Positions 7,038 to 12,881 of a stretch of 13,846 nt of DNA are shown here, in pieces (the first letter of the stretch is position 1; every line of letters starts with the position of its first letter). The position numbers were made by a program, and so were the translations under genes. Source of the DNA: Chitinophagales bacterium. Its GTDB lineage: Bacteria > Bacteroidota > Bacteroidia > Chitinophagales > JAHDHT01. The notes under the pieces are model-generated. The model made no database searches and had not been told where the DNA came from. It worked only from the letters and a program-made list of their open reading frames with translations. The stretch covers positions 2,886 to 16,731 of the forward strand of contig JAHDHT010000058.1 in assembly GCA_020631175.1 (NCBI GenBank). The letters are read 5' to 3'.

Positions 7038-7052
7038 TATACAATATACAAT
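7038..7052 (-). promoter_or_regulatory. Tandem 7-bp repeat before the antitoxin gene, candidate operator
   Basis: TATACAA occurs twice in tandem on the plus strand (7038-7044 and 7045-7051, plus one further T). It begins only 3 bases upstream of the DUF433 start. On the minus strand it reads ATTGTATATTGTATA, which also contains a partial -7-like TATATTG. Toxin-antitoxin operons are usually self-repressed at such sites, so an operator role is a reasonable inference. The repeat is short and AT-rich, so chance is possible. Confidence 0.4.
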
Positions 7053-7095
7053 AAGTGTTTTAATTTAGTTCTTATTTTTTTGGATAGTAGTACAA

Positions 7096-8202
7096 TCAGG
7101 TAAATGCACAATCACCGTCACCGTCAAAAATCACCGTTTCTTCACTGAAAAAGGCCGCCAGATTTAATCCGCTTATATAGTTACGTTGTGTATCTCTTGT
7201 ATGAAGGGATGGAAATTTATTTACATTCAAATAGTCTGAAAGGTAATTATGATAAAATGTAAGACTTTCAATTTTTTCCACTTCTATTAAATTCCAGATA
7301 AAACGACTGACCGATCCGATACTCCTTCCGGTTGAAAATAAATAAGGTATTTTTAATTGACGATCATTATTTAATAAAATAAAATATGCATCAATTTCAC
7401 CGTCGCTGTTTTTTGAAACATATTGTTTTAACCAGGCATGTTTTTTACTTGAAGTAAAAGCATATTTATTTTTTTGCTCTTGATCAAAAGGTTCTTTTAA
7501 TATCCAGGGGTTATTTACAATCCAGTTAAAACTATGATAATCTCTTTTGAATAAATTCTTTTGTAAAAATGGTGTAATGAAAGACTCTATTTCAGCACCA
7601 ATAGATTTTATTTCTTCAACGTGATTATTCTTACCTTGATTAAAACGTTTTAATTTCGAAGACGGTTGGCGTATTAAATTATGTAATGCATCTCCAATAA
7701 ATAAAAAAGGAAACATCCATTTCCAGAATTGCTTCTTTCGGGGTAAAATTTTTCGGCTAATTGATTTAAAAAATATTTTTTTACCTCTTAATGGAAGCAA
7801 CATTTCAAGCGAAGGATGTTTCTTATATATGTTACCGGCCTCTGTAGTGAATTCTGTGAGCATTACTCTTTTATCATAGAGGTCAATTGCCCGATTCAAT
7901 AATTTTTTACCCGTTCCGGTTCCTCGCATTTTCGGATCAACCCACCAGCAACTTAACCACCCGACTTTAAAATTTTGATCATTTACAAATGCAATGTCCG
8001 GAAGTATTCCAATGTATCCACAGATATTTTCCATCTCATCAAAAGCCACAATCAAAGCAACATCTTCGCTATCCGCTCTTGGGTTTAATGCATGCGATTT
8101 TGCCCTATGTAATGAAATTGGCCATACATCAAGATTGTAAATTGCCGGATCATTCATAAATGATTCTAATTCTCCTACACTAATTTCCCTGATGTTTATC
8201 AA
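7096..8202 (-). CDS. GNAT-family acyltransferase with a second uncharacterised domain
   Basis: This 368-aa protein has a GNAT fold in its first half: strand GYIGILPDI (about 62-70), then GWLSCWWVDPKMRGTGTGKKLL (about 81-102), holding the acyl-CoA pyrophosphate loop R93-G-T-G-T-G98. Residues about 150-368 form a second region I cannot name. It ends in an unusual acidic-Cys motif DGDGDCAFT, and its SFNWIVNNPWI segment (about 224-234) recalls the downstream halves of double-GNAT or FemAB-like sugar/peptide acyltransferases. Transfer of an acetyl or other acyl group is likely, but the substrate is unknown. The start codon overlaps the deacetylase stop by 4 nt (ATGA), so it is the coupled last gene of the folP-cdaA operon and may act on the same glycan as the deacetylase. 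Confidence 0.82.
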   Translation of the reverse strand: MINIREISVGELESFMNDPAIYNLDVWPISLHRAKSHALNPRADSEDVALIVAFDEMENICGYIGILPDIAFVNDQNFKVGWLSCWWVDPKMRGTGTGKKLLNRAIDLYDKRVMLTEFTTEAGNIYKKHPSLEMLLPLRGKKIFFKSISRKILPRKKQFWKWMFPFLFIGDALHNLIRQPSSKLKRFNQGKNNHVEEIKSIGAEIESFITPFLQKNLFKRDYHSFNWIVNNPWILKEPFDQEQKNKYAFTSSKKHAWLKQYVSKNSDGEIDAYFILLNNDRQLKIPYLFSTGRSIGSVSRFIWNLIEVEKIESLTFYHNYLSDYLNVNKFPSLHTRDTQRNYISGLNLAAFFSEETVIFDGDGDCAFT

Positions 8203-9158
8203 TGATATACTTTAGATTTGTTTAATAGTTTTTTCATTTTGTAAGCAAGCCAAACTGCTTTCATTTCATCATAGGTCGATAAGTATTTCCCTTTATCAAA
8301 TTCCATTGCATAACGCTGAATGTGATTAACAATACTATCATCCTTCAAGCCGGCACAAGCAAAAGTAATCTTAAGATCGCTTTTTTTAATGGCTTCAAAA
8401 AATGAATTATCCACCTTGTCATCTGTAAATGGAAATGAAAAAGTATAAGCCTTCGGCTGAAATTGCTGAACGGCTTTTAAGCTTTCTAATGTTTCTGCAA
8501 TTTGTTCTTTAAGAGATAATGCATAATAGGGTAGGTGTTGCTGACTATGCGCTCCAAGATCAAACCCATTTTCAACTAAGTTTTGCAATTGAACGCTGCT
8601 CATATAGGGTTTCTGTTTTTTTAAATAGGCCTCAAATGAAATACCAAAACGATCCAGAACCGTTTCATCAGAATCTAAATATGAAAAGTGATTTTTAAAA
8701 CGGGCTTTCTCATCACTTTCTAAAATCTTATCAAAAACCAAACTTTGTTTGCATCGATACATTAAATCCTTATTATCAATAAATGGAGGATTAATAAAAA
8801 AACAAGCAGGTATACCTCTTTTCAATAATATGGGCATTACAATTTCTTCACATTCCCTGAATCCATCATCAAAACTTAAAAAGAATTTATTCTCAGGTAA
8901 TGCATTATGTTGTTCAATGTATTTCAACAAGTCAAACAGACCAATCGGCTCAAAATGTTTTTGAAAAAAGTCCAGCTCTTTTTTAAAAGCATCAACTTTT
9001 TTTATTGGATATAAATGCTTTAAATGTCTTAAATCATCATCTGAAACTGTATGATAAAATGGAGCAATAAAAGATCTTCCCGTCCATTTTTTTAAAAAGT
9101 CCAGAGATAAAAAAGGAGTGAGCAGTGTAAGACCACGATTTAAAATCAAATGATTCAT
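8199..9158 (-). CDS. Polysaccharide deacetylase family protein (NodB homology)
   Basis: This 319-aa carbohydrate esterase family 4-type protein has motif 1 SFDDGF at 95-100 (Asp97 and Asp98, base and metal ligand), motif 2 HSQQH at 204-208 (metal His204 and His208), and FSFPF at 240-244 as the motif 3 variant. The three metal ligands are intact, so it is probably active in removing N- or O-acetyl groups from a polysaccharide. No clear signal peptide is seen. The N-terminus (LILNRGLTLLTPFLSL) is only mildly hydrophobic, so cytoplasmic or peripheral membrane action is possible. The family includes cytosolic and lipid-linked-substrate members. It starts 6 nt after the cdaA stop and is coupled to the GNAT gene. 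Confidence 0.9.
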   Translation of the reverse strand: MNHLILNRGLTLLTPFLSLDFLKKWTGRSFIAPFYHTVSDDDLRHLKHLYPIKKVDAFKKELDFFQKHFEPIGLFDLLKYIEQHNALPENKFFLSFDDGFRECEEIVMPILLKRGIPACFFINPPFIDNKDLMYRCKQSLVFDKILESDEKARFKNHFSYLDSDETVLDRFGISFEAYLKKQKPYMSSVQLQNLVENGFDLGAHSQQHLPYYALSLKEQIAETLESLKAVQQFQPKAYTFSFPFTDDKVDNSFFEAIKKSDLKITFACAGLKDDSIVNHIQRYAMEFDKGKYLSTYDEMKAVWLAYKMKKLLNKSKVYH

Positions 9159-9164
9159 GGTGTA

Positions 9165-9971
9165 TTACTTATTCATCCCTTTAGCAACTAAAACAACATC
9201 AAGAATATTGCTTAAAGATTTTTTAGGCAGTTGATAAACCAGTTTTCCTTCCTTAGCATAAGATATTTTCCCACTTTCTTCTGAAACAATAACCACTTTT
9301 ACATCAATCTCTTCAGTAATCCCAACTGCAGCTCTATGCCTTAATCCAACATTATCAGGTAATTCAGGATTTTCGGAAACCGGCAAAATACATCCGGCCC
9401 GATAGATTTTATTTTCGGAAATGATTACTGCACCATCATGAAGCGGACTCGTTTTCTCGAATATACTTTGCAATAATTTTGCACTGATATCTGCATTAAT
9501 GGAAACGCCTGTTTCCTGAAAGTATCTTTTTTCCTGCGCATCAGCAAGCACAATTAAAGCTCCGGTACATTTTTCAGAGAATAAAGCTGTTGCCTTTACG
9601 ATCGCATCCTTTGTTTTATCATTAGCTTCAACTTCACCATCCTGTCTGCCTAGTCGAAATAGCTTTCCGAAACTAAATCCACTTATATTTCCTCCCTTTC
9701 CAACATACAGCAGGAAACGTCTGATCTCCGGTTGGAAAACGATTAATAATGCCAATACACCAATATTGATAAACTGACTTAAAATAGCGTAGTTCAGGCG
9801 CATATTTAATGCCCTGGTTATATAAGTCAGTATGTAGATCAGTATTAAACCAATGAAAATATTAAAGGCAAGACTACCTCGTAATAATCTATAAACCTGA
9901 TAGATCAGTAGACCGACAACAAGTATATCGATGATATCCAGTAAACGTATATTGAGAAATCCAATATCCAC
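9165..9971 (-). CDS. cdaA: Diadenylate cyclase CdaA (c-di-AMP synthase)
   Basis: This 268-aa protein condenses two ATP to cyclic di-AMP, the second messenger for potassium, osmotic and cell-wall balance. Three hydrophobic segments (about 12-31, 34-52 and 61-80) anchor it in the membrane. The cytoplasmic DAC domain has DGA (179-181) and RHR (211-213), the catalytic motifs, within SPLHDGAVIIS and GLRHRAAVGITE. Length is normal for CdaA. The start is GTG (9971-9969), directly after the TAG of folP and in the same frame. No upstream start is possible because that TAG is in frame, and no nearby downstream ATG precedes the conserved IGFL...DIIDIL segment. Expression is presumably coupled to folP by termination-reinitiation. 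Confidence 0.96.
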   Translation of the reverse strand: MDIGFLNIRLLDIIDILVVGLLIYQVYRLLRGSLAFNIFIGLILIYILTYITRALNMRLNYAILSQFINIGVLALLIVFQPEIRRFLLYVGKGGNISGFSFGKLFRLGRQDGEVEANDKTKDAIVKATALFSEKCTGALIVLADAQEKRYFQETGVSINADISAKLLQSIFEKTSPLHDGAVIISENKIYRAGCILPVSENPELPDNVGLRHRAAVGITEEIDVKVVIVSEESGKISYAKEGKLVYQLPKKSLSNILDVVLVAKGMNK

Positions 9972-10817
9972 CTATGATGCTGACTTTAATTGTTCAACTA
10001 ATTTAATGGTTTCTGAGGCTTCACGCACATCATGAACCCGCAAGATATGCGCAGCCTTCTGTAATGCTATAGTATTTAGGACAGTAGTTCCGTTAAGGGC
10101 ATCGTTCGGACTGCTTTCTAAAGCTTTCCAAATCATTGATTTTCTCGAAAGGCCAATCAAAATGGGGCAATCTAAAATGCTGAAATCAGACAGTCTTTTT
10201 AAAATCAGATAGTTTTGTTCCAGTGTCTTGCTGAATCCAAATCCCGGATCAATGATAATATCTTTGATTCCGGCATTTCTGCATCTTTCGATCTTTTCTA
10301 TAAAGTATTCAAGCATTTCAGCAATCAAATCTTCATAATCGGTATGCTCCTGCATATTAGAAGGCTCACCACGCATATGCATTAAAACATAAGGAGCATC
10401 AAAACTGCCTACAGTTATGTACATGTCTTTGTCAAATTGCCCGCCGCTTATGTCATTGATAATATGAACTCCTTGCTCCAAAACTTTTTTTGCAACCACA
10501 CTATGGATCGTATCTACCGAAATGATTACTTCAGGAAAATTTTCAATGATGTATTGGATGGATGGAAGAAGCTGTTGAATTTCATCTTCCGGATTAGAAA
10601 TCAAAGCTCCGGGTCTTGATGACATGGCGCCAATATCTATAATCTTTGCTCCGGCATGCACCATTTTACTTATTTGTTCCTTCATTTTCGCTTCATCAAG
10701 GTAAAAACCTCCATCATAAAATGAATCTTGCGTAAGATTCAAAATCCCCATTATCAATGAAGGCCTTAATGATAGAAGGTTTCCTCTGCAATTTATCTGA
10801 AACAAGCTCTGTTGCAT
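9972..10817 (-). CDS. folP: Dihydropteroate synthase
   Basis: This 281-aa TIM-barrel enzyme joins p-aminobenzoate to dihydropterin pyrophosphate in folate synthesis and is the target of sulfonamides. Conserved elements in order are MGILNLTQDSF (23-33), DIGAMSSRPGA (61-71), SVDTIHS (100-106), NDISGG (121-126), PGFGFSKT (191-198), GLSRKSM (222-228) and RVHDV (260-264). Two loop positions differ from the common consensus. Gln30 takes the place of Pro in the NVTPDSF loop, and SSRPG replaces STRPG. Both loops border the p-aminobenzoate/sulfa site in the family, but these changes may simply be lineage variation. The gene is first in a four-gene minus-strand operon and ends in TAG immediately before the cdaA GTG. 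Confidence 0.97.
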   Translation of the reverse strand: MQQSLFQINCRGNLLSLRPSLIMGILNLTQDSFYDGGFYLDEAKMKEQISKMVHAGAKIIDIGAMSSRPGALISNPEDEIQQLLPSIQYIIENFPEVIISVDTIHSVVAKKVLEQGVHIINDISGGQFDKDMYITVGSFDAPYVLMHMRGEPSNMQEHTDYEDLIAEMLEYFIEKIERCRNAGIKDIIIDPGFGFSKTLEQNYLILKRLSDFSILDCPILIGLSRKSMIWKALESSPNDALNGTTVLNTIALQKAAHILRVHDVREASETIKLVEQLKSAS

Positions 10818-10879
10818 TTATTTTTATATTAGTTTAAGCCGGTTTAGGCCTTAGAAACGGTTGATTATGATTGATTTTA

Positions 10880-10963
10880 GTCTGCAATAGATTTCCTTAT
10901 GCATATTTCGGCTTCAATATTAAGACTTATCCATATTATATAGATACTATTCTGTCTGCAATA
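10880..10963. repeat. 10-bp direct repeat GTCTGCAATA, two copies
   Basis: GTCTGCAATA is found at 10880-10889 and again at 10954-10963, with a 64-bp spacer, in the divergent region between folP and the DUF1599 gene. The second copy sits in the spacer of the plus-strand promoter candidate. It could be a paired binding site for a regulator, but two short copies may be coincidence. Confidence 0.3.
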
Positions 10964-10983
10964 ATGTGAAAAGATTATTTTTG
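10951..10983 (+). promoter_or_regulatory. Candidate promoter of the DUF1599-DoxX genes
   Basis: TATTTTTG at 10976-10983 matches TAnnTTTG perfectly, and TCTG at 10951-10954 lies 21 bp upstream in the -33 position with one mismatch. Transcription would begin near 10988, giving a leader of about 70 nt that includes the hairpin at 11001-11025. A weaker alternative -7 box (TTTCTTTG, 11040-11047) would give an almost leaderless message. Confidence 0.45.
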
Positions 10984-11000
10984 TGCGGAATATTAAAAGT

Positions 11001-11025
11001 CTTTAACTAAAAAATTAGTTGAAAG
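11001..11025 (+). repeat. AT-rich inverted repeat in the DUF1599 leader
   Basis: CTTT-AACTAA (11001-11010) pairs with TTAGTT-G-AAAG (11015-11025) around AAAA, forming a ten-pair stem with one bulged G. It lies between the best promoter candidate and the TTG start, with the stem base about 32 nt before it. No T-run follows, so it is not a terminator. It may be an operator or a translational control hairpin. Confidence 0.4.
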
Positions 11026-11057
11026 AATGAGAAAAGTTCTTTCTTTGTCATCGAAAT

Positions 11058-11597
11058 TTGAAAACTTTAGATCAATACAACGAACAACTGGCCGGATGTC
11101 GCGACATCTACGCTAAAAAGGTAAAAGATTACGGAACTTCGTGGAGAGCATTGAGACCCTCTTCTTTAACCGATCAGATTTTCATTAAAGCTCAACGCAT
11201 TCGAACCATTGAAGAATCGAATGAGCAGATGATTGAGGAAGGAGTGGAAAGCGAGTATAAAGGTGTTGTAAACTATTGCATTATTGCATTGATTCAATTA
11301 GAGTTAGGATGGAATCAGATGGAAGAAATTCCCACTGAAAAAGCCATTGAAGAATACGATGAAAAAGCGGAAACAGCGAGAGCATTAATGCTTAAAAAAA
11401 ATCATGATTACGGTGAGGCATGGAGAGAGATGCGCACGACTTCAATGACGGATATGATTTTACAAAAACTTTTACGAATTAAAAGTATTGAAGAAAATGA
11501 TGGTACCACAATTATTTCGGAAGGAGTGGATGCCGGATATTTAGACATCATTAATTACGCGATTTTCGCATTAATTCAACTATCAGAAAAAAAATAA
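11058..11597 (+). CDS. DUF1599 protein with duplicated domain
   Basis: This 179-aa soluble helical protein is two tandem copies of one unit. Copy 1 (about 24-84) reads DYGTSWRALR..SSLTDQIFIKAQRIRTIEE..., ending NYCIIALIQLELG. Copy 2 (about 118-179) reads DYGEAWREMR..SMTDMILQKLLRIKSIEE..., ending NYAIFALIQLSEK. This is the DUF1599 family of Bacteroidota, whose role is not established. The conserved DYG-x-x-W-R and E-x-E/N residues could bind a nucleotide or metal, but this is speculation. The start must be TTG at 11058, since the frame is closed by TGA at 11028 and has no ATG before the conserved KTLDQYN start. A DoxX-like gene follows after 9 nt, a neighbourhood I recall from other Bacteroidota. 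Confidence 0.88.
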   Translation: MKTLDQYNEQLAGCRDIYAKKVKDYGTSWRALRPSSLTDQIFIKAQRIRTIEESNEQMIEEGVESEYKGVVNYCIIALIQLELGWNQMEEIPTEKAIEEYDEKAETARALMLKKNHDYGEAWREMRTTSMTDMILQKLLRIKSIEENDGTTIISEGVDAGYLDIINYAIFALIQLSEKK

Positions 11598-11606
11598 AAT
11601 AAAGGC

Positions 11607-12857
11607 ATGACTATCTGGATATTATTATTACAAATTGCCGCAATAGCACTTGGAATTACATTACTGGTTTCTTTTTTATTGAGAAAACCAGAAAATATTA
11701 TGGATTGGATATACACTTATCTAAGAAATTTCTTAGGTACATTTTTTATCTATTCAGGCATTGTTAAAGCTATTGACCCAAAAGGCACTGCAATAAAAAA
11801 TGGAGATTACTTTTCTGTTTTCAGTGAGTATGTTCCCTTATTAGATCCACTTTGGAATTTTGCCAATGAAATGGCATTGCCGATTGCAACAATTATAATC
11901 ATTATCGAAATTTTAATTGGCATTACTTTAATTCTGGGCATTTTTAAAAAACCAACATTATGGGCTTATATTGGTTTGATTGTTTTCTTTACCTTTCTTA
12001 CAGGCTTTACAGCCTATACAGGGAAAGTTACCGATTGTGGATGCTTTGGAGATTTTTTAAAGCTGGAACCATTTACTTCCTTCTTAAAAGATATTTTTTT
12101 ATCAGCGGTTCTTTTGATTATAGTATTAGGAGCAAAGCAATATTTAAAACCGGTTTTAAAAGGAAACATCGCTTTACCTTTATTTTTAGGTCTTGCATTG
12201 ATCACCACCTGGTTTAGTATTCGAAATATTAATCATTTGCCCATAAAAGATTTCAGAGCTTATAAAATTGGAACTGATTTAAGAGAATGTACTTCTATGG
12301 AAGGATTAGATCCCGGCTTAAAGGAAATCTATTATCAAATGGTCAATTCCTCTACCGGTGAAAAAAAGGAAATGGAATCGAAAGTGTATATGGACAGTAG
12401 AATCTGGGAGGATAAAAACTGGAAAATCGAAGGTGATCCGAGAGAAGTTGTTATCCGAAAAGCGGAATTACCTAAATGCAAAGATTTCATTGTTATTGAT
12501 GGAAATGATGATGAGATTCAGGAAGACATAAAAGCTGAAAATGGTTATTTCTTTTTTGTTGGCGCTTATGATGTCGACAAAGCTTCTGCTAAAGGATTCG
12601 AAACCGTAAATCAGGTAATGAAAAATGCAGCACAAAGTGGTATTCCAATTTACGGACTTACTGCGTCTAATATTCCTACAGCAAATGAAATGGCGAAAGG
12701 TGCATTTAAATTTAACAATTTAGATGCTGTTCCAATAAAAACAATGATCAGAGCAAATCCCGGAGTTGTTTTAGTGAAAGATGCAAAAATCGTCGACAAA
12801 TGGCATTACAATGATTTGCCGGACTATAAGGAAATTGTAATTGAGCACGGTATTTAA
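11607..12857 (+). CDS. DoxX/MauE-like membrane protein with thioredoxin-like C-terminal region
   Basis: The 416-aa protein has an N-terminal membrane domain (hydrophobic segments at about 3-25, 38-53, 89-112, 117-137, 160-175 and 188-203) of the DoxX/MauE type, with the motif TDCGCFGDFLKLEPFTSFLKD at about 142-162. Cys144 and Cys146 form a Cys-x-Cys. The C-terminal half (about 290-410) looks like a thioredoxin fold, with strand NGYFFFVGAY, an alpha-beta middle and ANPGVVLVKDAKIVDKW, where Pro385 is in the cis-proline position. No CXXC is present. A role in redox or disulfide handling at the membrane is plausible but unproven. It lies 9 nt after the DUF1599 gene and 24 nt before a permease gene, suggesting one transcription unit. 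Confidence 0.85.
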   Translation: MTIWILLLQIAAIALGITLLVSFLLRKPENIMDWIYTYLRNFLGTFFIYSGIVKAIDPKGTAIKNGDYFSVFSEYVPLLDPLWNFANEMALPIATIIIIIEILIGITLILGIFKKPTLWAYIGLIVFFTFLTGFTAYTGKVTDCGCFGDFLKLEPFTSFLKDIFLSAVLLIIVLGAKQYLKPVLKGNIALPLFLGLALITTWFSIRNINHLPIKDFRAYKIGTDLRECTSMEGLDPGLKEIYYQMVNSSTGEKKEMESKVYMDSRIWEDKNWKIEGDPREVVIRKAELPKCKDFIVIDGNDDEIQEDIKAENGYFFFVGAYDVDKASAKGFETVNQVMKNAAQSGIPIYGLTASNIPTANEMAKGAFKFNNLDAVPIKTMIRANPGVVLVKDAKIVDKWHYNDLPDYKEIVIEHGI

Positions 12858-12881
12858 TATAATTTCTTTTCTTTACAGCCG

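Larger units (their letters stand above)
10818..11057. other. 240-bp divergent intergenic region between folP and the DUF1599 gene
   Basis: No gene or structural RNA is recognised here. It holds a plus-strand promoter candidate and leader hairpin, and a 10-bp direct repeat, each listed separately. For folP only a 7-of-8 -7 box was found on the minus strand (TAATATTG at 10922-10915), which would give a leader of about 90 nt. A small reading frame from ATG at 11027 to a stop at 11116 runs in another frame across the TTG start. Confidence 0.6.

Noticed and set aside
7105..7130. Repeated CACCGTCACCGTC near the end of the GNAT-like gene as a tandem repeat or CRISPR-like unit
   Set aside because: It simply encodes the DGDGD stretch of the protein's C-terminus.
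10835..10852. Imperfect AAGCC / GGCCTT dyad upstream of folP
   Set aside because: The arms pair only with a bulge and there is no supporting promoter or T-run; likely chance.
11027..11116. 29-codon frame from ATG 11027 as the true start of the DUF1599 gene
   Set aside because: It is in a different frame and its sequence does not resemble the family N-terminus, while the TTG frame does. It is kept only as a possible regulatory element in the findings.
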